Counted from the first letter of the stretch, positions 35,727 through 45,457 are shown. The stretch: DNA of 64,000 nt from DATATV01 sp035551355 (GCA_035551355.1 DASZNF010000013.1:1-64000), one strand, 5' to 3'. A program made the numbers and translations. Notes: a model not told the origin generated them from the letters alone.

Positions 35727-37670
35727 ATGAGACCAGGCGGGCCGTCCGCCATGACCATGGGGCGCTCGCTGCGCCGGGACAGATCGGTTCTGAAGGAATC
35801 GATCCGTCCCGGCACCTGGCGGCGGATGCGCCAGTTCGTCCTGCCCTACCGGAGAATTCTCGCCGTCTTCCTCGGCATCGTGGTGCTGGACTCCGGCATC
35901 AGCGTGGTGAACCCGTTGATATTCCGGGAAATCATCAACCACGGCATCCTCGGCCGCAGTGTGTCCATTGTGGTCGATTTCGCGTTGCTGCTGGCCGGGC
36001 TGGCCGTGCTGGACGCCGCGTTGTCCATCGGGCAGCGCTACGTGTCGGCGAAGGTCGGCGAGAGCCTGATCTACGACATGCGCACCGGGGTGTTCGGGCA
36101 CATCCAGCGGATGCCGCTGGCCTTTTTCACCCGCACCCAGACCGGCGCGCTGATCAGCAGGCTCAACAACGACGTGCTCGGCGCGCAGCAGGCGTTCACC
36201 GACACGCTGTCCTCGGTGGTGTCCAATCTGCTCACCGTGGTGCTGGTGCTGATCACCATGATGATCCTGTCCTGGCAGATCACCCTGGTGGCGCTGGTGA
36301 TCCTGCCCGTCTTCGTGATCCCGGCGCGGCGGATGGGCAACCGGCTGGCCAAGATCACCCGCGAGTCCTACGACCTCAACGCCCAGATGAACACCACGAT
36401 GAGCGAGCGGTTCAACGTGGCCGGGGCGCTGCTGGTCAAGCTGTTCGGGCGGCCGGCCGAGGAGGTGGGCACGTTCTCCGAGCGGGCCGGGCGGGTGCGC
36501 GACATCGGCATCACCCAGGCGTTGTACGCGCGGCTGTTCTTCGTGGCGCTGATGCTGACCGCGTCGCTGGCCACCGCCCTGGTCTACGGCTGGGGCGGCG
36601 TGCAGGCCATCCACGGGATCCTCAACGTGGGCACCGTGGTGGCGCTGACCTCCTACCTCAACCGGCTCTACGCCCCGCTGATCGGACTGTCCAATGTGCA
36701 GTTGGACGTGATGACCGCGCTGGTGTCCTTCGACCGGGTGTTCGAGGTGCTCGACCTCAAACCGATGATCGACGAGAAACCGGACGCCACGGGCATTCCC
36801 GGGCGGCCGGCGACGGTCGAGTTCGACCACGTCGACTTCAGCTATCCCAGCGCCGAGGAAGTGTCGCTGGCCTCGCTGGAATCCGTTGCGGTGCTGGACA
36901 GTCTGCCCCGGCAGCAGGTGCTGCACGATGTGTCGTTCACCGCACGGCCGGGTGATCTGGTCGCGCTGGTCGGGCCCTCGGGCGCGGGCAAGACCACGAT
37001 CAGCTATCTGGTCGCGCGGATCTACGACGTGCGGGCCGGGGCGGTCCGGATCAACGGGGTCGACCTGCGCGACGCCACCATGGACTCGCTGTCCGATACG
37101 GTCGGCATGGTCACCCAGGACGCGCATCTGTTCCACGACACCATCCGGGAGAACCTGCGCTACGCCAAGCCGGGTGCGACTGATGAACAGCTGTGGGATT
37201 CACTGCGCGGCGCGCAGATCGCCGAGTTGGTGGAATCTCTGCCGCAGCGGCTGGACACGGTGGTGGGGGACCGGGGCTATCGGCTGTCCGGCGGGGAGAA
37301 GCAGCGGCTGGCCATCGCCCGGCTGATGCTCAAGGCGCCCGCGGTGGTGGTGCTGGACGAGGCGACCGCGCACCTGGATTCCGAGTCCGAGGTCGCGGTG
37401 CAGCGGGCGCTGGCCACCGCGTTGCAGGACCGGACCTCACTGGTCATCGCGCACCGGCTGTCCACGGTGCGGGCGGCCGATCAGATCCTGGTGGTGGACC
37501 ACGGCCGGATCGTGGAGCACGGCGACCACGACGCGCTGCTGGCCGAAGGCGGGCTGTACGCCGAGCTTTACCGGACGCAGTTCCGGGGCCAGGACAGCGA
37601 ACCGCACACCAACGGCGACCGGCCGGACACCGAGGGCACCGCCGCCCCGGCCGCCGATCCCGCGCTGTAG
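35727..37670 (+). CDS. ABC exporter, fused membrane and ATPase domains
   Basis: A 647-residue half-transporter. The type-1 exporter membrane domain (about 40-350) has six helices and coupling regions (RMPLAFFTRTQTGALISRLNND). The ATPase domain (about 370-615) has Walker A GPSGAGKTT, Q-loop, signature LSGGEKQRLAIARLM, Walker B VVVLDEATAHLD and the H-loop IAHRLST. A Pro/Ala-rich tail ends it. It works as a dimer; the substrate (lipid or drug) is unknown. The start is uncertain: ATG 35727 or 35751. Confidence 0.88.
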   Translation: MRPGGPSAMTMGRSLRRDRSVLKESIRPGTWRRMRQFVLPYRRILAVFLGIVVLDSGISVVNPLIFREIINHGILGRSVSIVVDFALLLAGLAVLDAALSIGQRYVSAKVGESLIYDMRTGVFGHIQRMPLAFFTRTQTGALISRLNNDVLGAQQAFTDTLSSVVSNLLTVVLVLITMMILSWQITLVALVILPVFVIPARRMGNRLAKITRESYDLNAQMNTTMSERFNVAGALLVKLFGRPAEEVGTFSERAGRVRDIGITQALYARLFFVALMLTASLATALVYGWGGVQAIHGILNVGTVVALTSYLNRLYAPLIGLSNVQLDVMTALVSFDRVFEVLDLKPMIDEKPDATGIPGRPATVEFDHVDFSYPSAEEVSLASLESVAVLDSLPRQQVLHDVSFTARPGDLVALVGPSGAGKTTISYLVARIYDVRAGAVRINGVDLRDATMDSLSDTVGMVTQDAHLFHDTIRENLRYAKPGATDEQLWDSLRGAQIAELVESLPQRLDTVVGDRGYRLSGGEKQRLAIARLMLKAPAVVVLDEATAHLDSESEVAVQRALATALQDRTSLVIAHRLSTVRAADQILVVDHGRIVEHGDHDALLAEGGLYAELYRTQFRGQDSEPHTNGDRPDTEGTAAPAADPAL

Positions 37671-37816
37671 GGCGATTCGCGCATGCCGGATCCGGTGTCG
37701 CGACAGCGATTTCGCGGGTGCGGAACGTGGCATGGATTCGTTTCATGGTGGCAGCCGGCGGTAACCGTGCGCGGCGAAGGGGCGACTGCCGGACGCGAAT
37801 GTGGTGGGATGCGCTG

Positions 37817-38824
37817 ATGGAGCACGGGCGAGCCGCCACGGCCAAAGCGACCATCATCGACGTGGCCCGCAGCGCGGGCGTGTCGCCGGCCACCGTGTCG
37901 CGGGTGCTGACCGGGGCCAAGGCGGTGTCGGTCGACCTGGAACGCCGAGTGCGCGACGCGGTGGAACAGCTGGGTTACCGGCCCAATCCGGCCGCGCAGG
38001 GCCTGCTGCGCGGCACCACGCACGCGGTCGGCGTGGTCGTGCCCGACCTGGGCAATCCGTACTTCGCCGAGGTGCTCAAGGGGGTCACCGCGGCCGCGGC
38101 CGCCGCCGATTTCCGCACCCTGGTCACCGACACCGACGAGCAGCCGGGCGCGGAGTTCGAGGCGGCCCGGGAACTGGCCCGCTGGGCCGATGGCGTGGTG
38201 CTGTGCGCGCCGCGCATGTCCGATGCCGACCTGACCCAGCTGGCCGGGGTGGTGTCGCAACTGGTGTGTGTCAACCGGATCGAGGCCACCCAGGCGATCC
38301 GTTCGGTCTCGGTGGACTTCGCGGCCGGCATAACCCTGCTCTGCGAGCATCTGAAATCGTTGGGGCACCAGCGAATCGTGTATCTGCGCGGGCCCGGGCA
38401 CGCGTGGTCGGAGCGGGAGCGGGAACGCGCGCTGGGGCAGGCCGCGCGGGCCGGGATGGACATCGTGCAGGTGCCCTGCGGCGCGCACCGTCAGGACGGC
38501 TACGCCGCCGCCGATCAGGCGCTGGCCATCGGCGGCACGGCGATCATCGCGTTCAGCGACTACGTGGCGCTGGGCGTGCTGGCCCGATTGCGCGAACTCG
38601 GGGTGTCGGTGCCCGGGGAGATGTCCCTGGCCGGGTTCGACAACATCTCCTTCGCCGGCCTGGTGGCGCCGTCGCTGACCACGGTCGCGGTGGACACCCA
38701 GGACCTGGGCCGGCAGGGCTGGTCGCTGCTGTTCGGTGAGCGCTCCCGGGACCCGCGGCGCGGCGGGGTGAGCGTGCATCCGGAGATCATCGTCCGGGCC
38801 TCCACCGCCCCGCCGGCCGCGTAG
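37817..38824 (+). CDS. LacI-family transcriptional regulator
   Basis: A 335-residue repressor. The HTH is TIIDVARSAGVSPATVSRVLTGAKAVS, followed by the hinge helix (RPNPAAQGLLRG) and a periplasmic-binding-type sensor (VGVVVPDLGNPYFAEVLKG; SDYVALGVLARLRELGVSVPGEMSLAGFDNI). ATG 37817 is chosen as the standard start; ATG 37799 is possible. Its stop is 3 bp from the convergent aldo/keto reductase stop. The target is not evident; a sugar gene nearby is likely. Confidence 0.88.
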   Translation: MEHGRAATAKATIIDVARSAGVSPATVSRVLTGAKAVSVDLERRVRDAVEQLGYRPNPAAQGLLRGTTHAVGVVVPDLGNPYFAEVLKGVTAAAAAADFRTLVTDTDEQPGAEFEAARELARWADGVVLCAPRMSDADLTQLAGVVSQLVCVNRIEATQAIRSVSVDFAAGITLLCEHLKSLGHQRIVYLRGPGHAWSERERERALGQAARAGMDIVQVPCGAHRQDGYAAADQALAIGGTAIIAFSDYVALGVLARLRELGVSVPGEMSLAGFDNISFAGLVAPSLTTVAVDTQDLGRQGWSLLFGERSRDPRRGGVSVHPEIIVRASTAPPAA

Positions 38825-38827
38825 GGA

Positions 38828-39808
38828 TTACCAGCGATCGGCCACCAGCGGGGCGATCCGCGCGTCGTAGATCGACTGGATCCGGTCCAGGGTGTCCGCG
38901 GACAACTCGGGCAGCGCCGCGGCGGCCGCGTTGGCCCGGGCCTGCTCGGCGTTGCGGGCGCCCGGGATCACCGTGCTCACCCCGGGCTGCTGGACGATCC
39001 AGCGCAGTGCGGTCTGCGCCGGGGTGGCGCCGTCCGCGGCCAGCTCGGCGAACTCGGCCGCGGCCGCCACGCCGGTTTCGTAGTCCACGCCGGAGAAGGT
39101 CTCGCCGACGTCGAACGCCTCGCCGTGCCGGTTGAACGAGCGGTGGTCGTCGGCCGCGAACTCGGTGTCCGGCTTGTACTTTCCGGACAGCAGCCCCGAG
39201 GCCAGCGGCACCCGGGCGATGATGCCGACCCCGGCCGCGGCCGCCGCGGGCAGCACACGGGACAACGGCTTGCGGCGGAAGGCATTGAGGATGATCTGCA
39301 CGCTGGCCACACCGGGCCGGGCGATCGCGGTCAGCGCCTCGTCACAGGTCTCCACGCTCACGCCGTAGGCGGCGATCCGCCGCTCGGCGACCAGGGTATC
39401 CAGCGCGTCGTACACCGAGTCCCGCGAGTACACCGGAGTCGGCGGGCAGTGCAGCTGGACCAGGTCCAGGGTGTCCACGCCCAGGTTCCTGCGGGACCGG
39501 TCGGTCCACGCCCGGAAGTTGTCCACTGTGTACTGGTCCGGGTCCAGCGGTGCGCGGCGGCCCATTTTCGTTGCCACGAAAAGGGATTCGTCGCGTTCGC
39601 GCAGGAACCTGCCGATCGTCTGCTCGCTGCGCCCGTCGCCGTACACGTCCGCGGTGTCCAGCATGGTCACTCCGGCGTCCACCGCCGCGTGCAGCACGGC
39701 CAGCGCGTCGGACTCCTCGACCGCGCCCCAGTCCGCGCCCAGCTGCCAGGTGCCCAGCCCGACGACCGAGACCGGGCGCGCCGTCCTGCCCAGAGTTCGT
39801 TGTTCCAT
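38828..39808 (-). CDS. Aldo/keto reductase
   Basis: A 326-residue reductase of the general stress/sugar type: MEQRTLGRTARPVSVVGLGT, Asp-Tyr in LDTADVYGDGRSEQTIG, Lys in LFVATKMGR, His in LDLVQLHCPP, and a C-terminal NADP-binding STVIPGARNAEQARANAAA. The substrate is unknown. The gene is downstream of the sugar transporter/mutarotase operon but cut off from it by a strong hairpin, so it probably has its own promoter. Confidence 0.87.
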   Translation of the reverse strand: MEQRTLGRTARPVSVVGLGTWQLGADWGAVEESDALAVLHAAVDAGVTMLDTADVYGDGRSEQTIGRFLRERDESLFVATKMGRRAPLDPDQYTVDNFRAWTDRSRRNLGVDTLDLVQLHCPPTPVYSRDSVYDALDTLVAERRIAAYGVSVETCDEALTAIARPGVASVQIILNAFRRKPLSRVLPAAAAAGVGIIARVPLASGLLSGKYKPDTEFAADDHRSFNRHGEAFDVGETFSGVDYETGVAAAAEFAELAADGATPAQTALRWIVQQPGVSTVIPGARNAEQARANAAAAALPELSADTLDRIQSIYDARIAPLVADRW

Positions 39809-39833
39809 AAGGGGAATCCTAAACGCACTGCGT

Positions 39834-39863
39834 GGCGTGTGCCGGTGTGGACCGGCACACGCC
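39834..39863. terminator. Strong hairpin terminator after the mutarotase gene
   Basis: A 13-bp perfect stem (39834-39846 with 39851-39863, containing GTGTGCCGGT) and a GTGG loop lies 19 bp beyond the stop of the minus-strand mutarotase and before the next codirectional gene. No T-run follows. Confidence 0.78.
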
Positions 39864-39881
39864 CCGCGGCGGCGGCGAAGA

Positions 39882-41153
39882 TCAGGCCGTGCCGAACTGC
39901 CAGACCGTGGTCTGGTCGTAGGTCTGGCCCGGATTCAGCGTCGTGGTGGGGAAACTGGGGTGGTTGGGGGAGTCGGGGAAGTGCTGGGTTTCCAGCGCGA
40001 ACCCGGCGCCCTGCCGGTAGGCGTGTGAGCTGGTGCCCACCAGCGTGCCGGTGAGGAAGTTGCCGGAGTAGAACTGGATGCCCGGCTGCGTGGTGTAGAT
40101 GGACAGCACCCGCCCGCTGTCCGGGTCGTCGGCCCGGGCGGCCAGCTGCAGCGGGTTGCCCGCGGACTTGTTCAGCACCCAGTTCAGGTCGTAGCCCTGG
40201 CCGGTGAGCAGCTGGACGTCGTCGGCGGTGATGTTCGCACCGATCGGGGTCGGCGTGGTGAAGTCCAGCGGCGTGCCCTTCACCGGATCGATCGCGCCGG
40301 TCGGGATCTGGGTGGAATCCGTTGGCGTGTAATGGTTCGCGTTGAGGAACAGGCGCTGGTCGTAGACCGTCACCGCGTCCTCGCCGGCCAGGTTCCAGTA
40401 GGTGTGGTTGGTCAGGTTGACCACGGTCGGCGCGTCGGTGGTGGCGGTGAACCGCAGGCTCAGCCGGTTGTCCGAGCCCAGCGTGTAGGTGGCGTAGGTG
40501 GTCAGCGTGCCCGGGTAGCCCATCTCGCCGTTGGCGCTGACGTACTTCAGCTGCAACCCGACGCTGTCGCTGCCGTGCTGCTCGGTGGCCGACCACACCT
40601 TCTGGTTGAACCCGACCGTGCCGCCGTGCAGGCTGTTGCCGTTGTTGTTGACCGGGACGTGGTAGGTGACGCCGTCCAGGGTGAAGGTGCCCTTGGCGAT
40701 CCGGTTGGCGTAGCGGCCGACCAGCGCGCCGAAGTACACCCCGCCGCCGGCCACGGGTGAGTTGTAGGTGACGTAGTCGTCCAGCGTGGCGAAGCCGAGC
40801 ACGATGTTCTTGGCGTGCCCGTGGCGGTCCGGTGCGGACAGCTGGTGGATGATGCCGCCGTAGGTGATGATCTGCACACTGACCGGACCGTTGGTCAGCG
40901 TGTACTTGTCCACCGACTGGCCGCCGACGGACCCGAAGGGCTCCTTGGTGATCGTGGGCTTGCCTCCGTGACTGTCCGGGCTGGTCGTGGCGGTGTATCG
41001 GGGGCTCGCGGCCGCCGTGGCGTCGTTGAGTAAGCCGGCCCCGACCGCGGCGCCCGCCGCGACCGCGCCCAGTCTCAGGGCCGTCCGCCGGGTTGTTCCT
41101 GTTGTTCCTGTCTTCTCATCGGTCGATTCGCTGCGCACGTCGTCGTGTTGCAC
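39882..41153 (-). CDS. Exported galactose mutarotase (aldose 1-epimerase)
   Basis: A 423-residue exported protein with a twin-arginine-like signal (TTRRTALRLGAVAAGAAVGA). The mutarotase fold shows NSLHGGTVGFNQKVW, LTNHTYWNLAG (catalytic His) and the catalytic Glu in GAGFALETQHFPDSPNHP. It speeds alpha/beta conversion of free aldoses. Most galM products are cytoplasmic; here it acts outside, likely to prepare the anomer recognised by the ABC importer upstream. It is the last gene of that operon (28 bp after the ATPase). Confidence 0.9.
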   Translation of the reverse strand: MQHDDVRSESTDEKTGTTGTTRRTALRLGAVAAGAAVGAGLLNDATAAASPRYTATTSPDSHGGKPTITKEPFGSVGGQSVDKYTLTNGPVSVQIITYGGIIHQLSAPDRHGHAKNIVLGFATLDDYVTYNSPVAGGGVYFGALVGRYANRIAKGTFTLDGVTYHVPVNNNGNSLHGGTVGFNQKVWSATEQHGSDSVGLQLKYVSANGEMGYPGTLTTYATYTLGSDNRLSLRFTATTDAPTVVNLTNHTYWNLAGEDAVTVYDQRLFLNANHYTPTDSTQIPTGAIDPVKGTPLDFTTPTPIGANITADDVQLLTGQGYDLNWVLNKSAGNPLQLAARADDPDSGRVLSIYTTQPGIQFYSGNFLTGTLVGTSSHAYRQGAGFALETQHFPDSPNHPSFPTTTLNPGQTYDQTTVWQFGTA

Positions 41154-41181
41154 GGAACCTCCTTGATCAGGAATTCAACGA

Positions 41182-42018
41182 TCAGGAATTCGACTCCGTG
41201 CTGGTCGCGCTCAGCCGGTATTCGGCATGGACCAGTTCGAGCAGTTCGGCGACGGAGGTCTCCCTGGACGGCTTGTCGAAGGTGATCTCCCCGTGCTGCA
41301 ACAGGTTCACCCGGTCACAGACGTCCACCACCTGGCTGTAGTTGTGCGCGATCAGCACGATCGCCAGATCGCCGCGCTGCTTGAGCTGGTCGAGCAGGCG
41401 CAGGATCAGCCCGCCCTCCTTGGCGCCCATCGCGGCCAGTGGCTCATCCAGCAACAGCAGTTTCGCGTTGGAGTGCACCGAACGGGCCACCGCGATCGCC
41501 TGCCGCTGACCACCGGACAGCGCGGCCACCGGGGAGGTCACCGACGGGATGTTGATCCCGATGGTGTCCAGCGCCTCCCGGGCTGCCTTCTTCATCTGCT
41601 GGCGGCGCAGGAACGGCACGCCGCGGAACACGACTTCCTTGTTGAGGTGCAGGTTCAGATACACCGGCAGGTCGTTGACCAGCGCCAGGTCCTGGTACAC
41701 CGTCTCGATGCCCATGGACCGGGCGTGCACCACCGACTTGAACCTGGTTTCCTCGCCCTCGAACAGGATCCGGCCGCCGTCCGGCCGGTGGAATCCGGTG
41801 AGGATCTTGATCAGGGTGGACTTGCCCGCGCCGTTGTCGCCGATCAGGCCCAGGATCTCGCCCTTGCGCACGTGCAGGCTGATGTCCGCCAACGCCTGCA
41901 CCGGGCCGAATTTCTTGCTGATGTGCTCGACCCGGATCACGTCCGGGGCTTCGCTGCTGGTCACCACGCCGTCCTTCGCCTCGTTCGCCGGAACTGTCGC
42001 CTCGCCGTCGCTGGTCAT
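41182..42018 (-). CDS. Sugar ABC transporter ATPase, single domain
   Basis: A 278-residue ATPase: Walker A GDNGAGKST, signature LSGGQRQAIAVARSV, Walker B LLLLDEPLAAMG and IVLIAHNYSQVVDVCD. It has only one nucleotide-binding domain, like the fructose/ribose-type FrcA, rather than the double RbsA form of the fucose operon. It pairs with the CUT2 permease, whose stop overlaps its ATG by 4 nt. The sugar is undetermined. Confidence 0.9.
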   Translation of the reverse strand: MTSDGEATVPANEAKDGVVTSSEAPDVIRVEHISKKFGPVQALADISLHVRKGEILGLIGDNGAGKSTLIKILTGFHRPDGGRILFEGEETRFKSVVHARSMGIETVYQDLALVNDLPVYLNLHLNKEVVFRGVPFLRRQQMKKAAREALDTIGINIPSVTSPVAALSGGQRQAIAVARSVHSNAKLLLLDEPLAAMGAKEGGLILRLLDQLKQRGDLAIVLIAHNYSQVVDVCDRVNLLQHGEITFDKPSRETSVAELLELVHAEYRLSATSTESNS

Positions 42019-43043
42019 CGGCTCACCCGCCGGCGCAGGTAGCTCAGATAGACGTTGAGCAGCATGGCGACCAGGATCGCGATGCCCAGCACCACGTCGA
42101 AGGAGTTGGCGGAAACGCCCTGCAGGTTGAACCCGTCGAACACGATGCCCAGCAGGATCGCGCCGAACAGCGCGCCGACCACGGTGCCCGAACCGCCCAG
42201 CAGCGCGGTGCCGCCGATGACGGCGGCCGCCACGGCCAGGAACATGGTGGTGGGGCCGCCGTTGGTCGGGTCGAACGAGCCGGTGCGCATGCCGTCGAGG
42301 ATGCCGCCGAACCCGGCCAGGGTGCTGCTGATGGAGAAGTTCACGATCTTGATCAGATTGCTGCGGATACCGGATTCCGCGGCGCCGATGGCGTTGCCGC
42401 CCACGGCCTGGGTGTAGATGCCGAACCGGGTGGCGGACAGGATCGTCTGCATCACCACCACGATGATCAGCACCCAGATCAGCTCCGACCACCGCGAGTG
42501 GCCGAACACGCTGACCACCCAGCCCGAGGTGGGCGCGCTGACCGGCGCTCCGTTGGACATCAGCAACGAGATTCCCTCGATCAGGAAGTACATACCGAGG
42601 GTGACGATGAACGACGGAATGTTGAACCGGGTCCGGATGAACCCGTTCACCGTGCCGATCAGCGCGCAGACGACCAGGGCCAGGATGAGTGCCAGGAACA
42701 ACGGCGTGCCACCGTTGTAGAACGACATCAGCACGAACGGCGACAACGTGAACACGAAACCCGCGGACAGGTCGATCTCGCCGCAGATCAGCAACATCAC
42801 CTCGCCCGCGGCCACGATCGCCCACGGCGCGAAGAACTGCGCGATGGTGTGGTAGTTGTCCGCGTTGTTGAAACCGGTGCTGGACACGCTGAAGTAGATG
42901 GCCACCGCGATCGTCGCGATCACGATGCTCAGTTCCTTCTGGCGGACCAGACCGCGCAGCAGGGCCACCCCGCCACCGGCCTGGGGTAGCGACCCGCCTT
43001 CGCGCACGTCGCCCGGTTTCTTGGTACTCACCTGGTCTGTCAT
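42015..43043 (-). CDS. CUT2 sugar ABC transporter permease
   Basis: A 342-residue RbsC/FrcC-like permease: about 8-10 hydrophobic segments, EIDLSAGFVFTLSPFVLM, FNIPSFIVTLGMYFLIEG, GRTAL-type end GGTALLGGSGTVVGALFGAIL and AVGGNAIGAAESGI. It is the transmembrane part of the importer with the lipoprotein (22 bp upstream) and the single-domain ATPase. Because the mutarotase is in the operon, an aldose such as arabinose, galactose or xylose is likely. Confidence 0.9.
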   Translation of the reverse strand: MTDQVSTKKPGDVREGGSLPQAGGGVALLRGLVRQKELSIVIATIAVAIYFSVSSTGFNNADNYHTIAQFFAPWAIVAAGEVMLLICGEIDLSAGFVFTLSPFVLMSFYNGGTPLFLALILALVVCALIGTVNGFIRTRFNIPSFIVTLGMYFLIEGISLLMSNGAPVSAPTSGWVVSVFGHSRWSELIWVLIIVVVMQTILSATRFGIYTQAVGGNAIGAAESGIRSNLIKIVNFSISSTLAGFGGILDGMRTGSFDPTNGGPTTMFLAVAAAVIGGTALLGGSGTVVGALFGAILLGIVFDGFNLQGVSANSFDVVLGIAILVAMLLNVYLSYLRRRVSR

Positions 43044-43065
43044 CTTCGACTGATTCCTCGGGTGA

Positions 43066-44196
43066 CTAGATCTGCACCGTGGTGGCCGGCGGCAGCGGAA
43101 TGGAGCTGGGCATGTTGATGACGTTGTGGCTGGTGCCGCCCTCGTAGGCGGTGGACTGCTCGTAGGGGGAGACGTTGTCCTTGGTGACGAAGGTCAGGCC
43201 GGTGTCGGTCTGCGGCGGCTTCACCAGCGTGCCGGTCAGCCGGTACAGGTACAGGTACAGCGTGGTCAGGAAGCCCTGTTGGTAGGCCGACTGGTCGATG
43301 CTGAAGTCCAGCGCGCCGTTCTTGATGCCGGTGATGGTGTCCGACAGCGTGTCGAAGCCACCGGCGTGGATCTTGCCTGCCAGGTTCTTGCTGGCGATCA
43401 GCTGCGCCACCGCGGCGGTGCTGCCCGCGTCCACCGCGTACAGGCCGGCCGCGCCGGAGTTGCCGGAGAAGGCCGCGGTCATGGCGTTGAGCTCGTCGGC
43501 CTGTGCGGCGCCGGTGTTGATCGACTTGATGGTCACCCCGGGCGCGGCCGACTTCAGCGCGGCGGTCATGCCGTCCAGCCGCGGCTGGAGGTTGTTCGCG
43601 CCCGGCTGGGAGATGCCGACCAGGATGGTGCCGGAGGTGACCGACTCGGCGATCTTCTGGCCCATCTGCAGACCGGACTGGTACAGGTCCTGTCCGACAT
43701 AGGCCAGCGGGTAGTTGTTCGGCGCGGTCGCGTTGTAGGCCAGCACCGGGATTCCCTTGGCCAGCGCGGCCTTCGTCGGCTCGATGAAGGCCGCCGAGTC
43801 GGTCAGCGCCACCGCGATGCCGGACGCGCCGCCGTTGATCGCGGTGTCGAACGCGCTGACCATGTTGGCCACGTTGCCGTTCTCGTCACCGGTCCACTGC
43901 GGGGTGGGCAGGCCCAGCAGCTTGGCCGCGTCGGCCATGCCCTGCCGGGTCGGGATGAAGAAGGAGTTCGTGGTGACGTGGTTGATGAACACGAACCTCC
44001 ACGAGGAGGGTGTGGTCGGGAAGTTGCCGACCGACGAGCCGGACGACGAACTCCCTCCGGTGGCACTGGCGCAGGAAGCAAGCAGTGCGCTGGCCGCAAC
44101 GGCACCACCGCCGGCACCCAGCCATTTGAACGTGTCGCGCCGGGACACGCTCCGGGCGTGACCTGGCGCCGAATTGTCGGCTTGGTAAGCGCTCAT
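43066..44196 (-). CDS. Sugar ABC transporter substrate-binding lipoprotein
   Basis: A 376-residue CUT2 binding protein. The N-terminus combines a twin-arginine motif (SVSRRDTFKWLGAGGGAV) with a lipobox LLASC, followed by a Ser/Gly linker, so it is probably exported folded and lipid-anchored. The sugar-binding fold includes GVTIKSINTGAAQADELNA and AGLYAVDAGSTAAVAQLI. ATG 44196 is chosen as the start of the signal. It heads a four-gene operon (binding protein, permease, ATPase, mutarotase) with a promoter at 44265-44295. Confidence 0.9.
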   Translation of the reverse strand: MSAYQADNSAPGHARSVSRRDTFKWLGAGGGAVAASALLASCASATGGSSSSGSSVGNFPTTPSSWRFVFINHVTTNSFFIPTRQGMADAAKLLGLPTPQWTGDENGNVANMVSAFDTAINGGASGIAVALTDSAAFIEPTKAALAKGIPVLAYNATAPNNYPLAYVGQDLYQSGLQMGQKIAESVTSGTILVGISQPGANNLQPRLDGMTAALKSAAPGVTIKSINTGAAQADELNAMTAAFSGNSGAAGLYAVDAGSTAAVAQLIASKNLAGKIHAGGFDTLSDTITGIKNGALDFSIDQSAYQQGFLTTLYLYLYRLTGTLVKPPQTDTGLTFVTKDNVSPYEQSTAYEGGTSHNVINMPSSIPLPPATTVQI

Positions 44197-44264
44197 CGTT
44201 GAAAACGCACCCCATCTCGGGCGGGAGTCATGACCGGCCGTCCGGTCTCCGCAGTATGCGTTGT

Positions 44265-44295
44265 GAATCATCAGATGATTCGTTGATACAGTCAA
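44265..44295 (-). promoter_or_regulatory. Promoter with embedded AATCAT-N3-ATGATT operator (sugar ABC operon)
   Basis: On the minus strand TTGACT (-35, 44295-44290) and GATGAT (-10, 44272-44267) are 17 bp apart. The perfect 17-bp palindrome GAATCATCAGATGATTC (44265-44281) covers the -10. The arrangement matches the promoter at 47839-47868 almost base for base, so the same regulator should act on both. Confidence 0.8.
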
Positions 44296-44410
44296 GGGAT
44301 CGGCAACATCGATTTCGAGCCGAAACCAAGCTGGGCGGCCGCTGTGCGCAGCCGGTCAGCAGAAGGGCACGGGCCGCGTCCGGTGCGCGGCCTCTTCGTG
44401 CGGAACCGTT

Positions 44411-45457
44411 CTATTCGGCCAGTGCGGGAACCACAAGCACTTTCCCGGTTCCCGGTGCGTGCGCACCCGCCGTGTCCAGCGCGGATCCGAATTCCCGCAG
44501 CGGAAATCGATGACTGACCAATGCGGCGAGATCCAGCTGTCCGGCGGCGAACCGGCGCACCGCCTCCGACCACGCCGCGGTGTGCGCGCCGAACACGCCG
44601 TGCACATGAAGCTCGCGCACGGTGATGTCGGTGGGATCGACCGGATCGGCCGGTTCGGGCGGAATGCCGGTGAGCACCACGGTTCCGCCCGCTCGTGCCG
44701 CCCGCACCGCGGACGCGGCCGCACCGGCCGAACCGGACGCCTCGATCACCAGATCCGCGTCCACCTTCCCGGCGGCGAATTCCTCCGCGTTGAGGGCGCG
44801 GGTGGCGCCGAACCGGTCGGCCAGTTCCTGCCGGTTGGGGCGATTGGCCACCAGGATCAGTTCGCTGGGGGAGTGCGCGGCCAGCATCTGCACCGCGATC
44901 AGGCCGAGCGTGCCGCTGCCCACCACGGCGAACTTGTCGCCGTCGCGCGGTTTCCCGGCCAGCACGGCCGCGGCCACGCAGGCGGCCGGCTCGATCAGCG
45001 CGGCCTGTTCCACGTCGGAATTCGGGGGCAGCGCGTGCACCAGCCGGGCCGGCACCACGACATAACGGCTGAACGCGCCCGGCTCGGTGAACCCGGTTTC
45101 GTGATAGCCGGAAAGACACAGATTGGTCGAGCCGTCCCGGCACCGCGCGCACGTGCCGCACCAGCGGAAACCCTCGGCCACCACGGGATCGCCCGGGCGC
45201 AGCGCGGTCACCGCGATGCCGGTCGCGGCGATCCGGCCCGACCACTCGTGGCCGGGCACGATGGGATAGCTGACGATTTCGGCCGGCCGGGTGCCCGCGA
45301 ACAGCTCCACATCGCTGCCGCAGATGCCGGCCGCGGCGACCTCGACCACCACCTCGTCCGGCTTCGGCTGGGGGACTTCGAGTTCGGCGAGGTGGAATTC
45401 GCCCGGTTCGGTCACCACCACCGCGGGGGCCGTTGCGGGAACAGGGGCAGGCGGCAT
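44411..45457 (-). CDS. Zinc-dependent sugar/alcohol dehydrogenase
   Basis: A 348-residue medium-chain dehydrogenase: catalytic zinc region AAAGICGSDVELFAG and PGHEWSGRI, a structural-zinc loop (WCGTCARCRDGSTNLC) and Rossmann VVGSGTLGLIAVQ. In the middle of sugar-acid genes it probably oxidises an aldose or polyol, perhaps the first step (sugar to lactone) of the local pathway; the substrate is not shown. It ends 214 bp from the start of the ABC operon in the same direction, and is divergent from the IclR gene. Confidence 0.84.
   Translation of the reverse strand: MPPAPVPATAPAVVVTEPGEFHLAELEVPQPKPDEVVVEVAAAGICGSDVELFAGTRPAEIVSYPIVPGHEWSGRIAATGIAVTALRPGDPVVAEGFRWCGTCARCRDGSTNLCLSGYHETGFTEPGAFSRYVVVPARLVHALPPNSDVEQAALIEPAACVAAAVLAGKPRDGDKFAVVGSGTLGLIAVQMLAAHSPSELILVANRPNRQELADRFGATRALNAEEFAAGKVDADLVIEASGSAGAAASAVRAARAGGTVVLTGIPPEPADPVDPTDITVRELHVHGVFGAHTAAWSEAVRRFAAGQLDLAALVSHRFPLREFGSALDTAGAHAPGTGKVLVVPALAE

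Noticed and set aside
37690..37720. CCGGATCCGG palindrome after the ABC exporter gene.
   Set aside because: Ten bp with no loop, common by chance at this GC content, and no linked structure.
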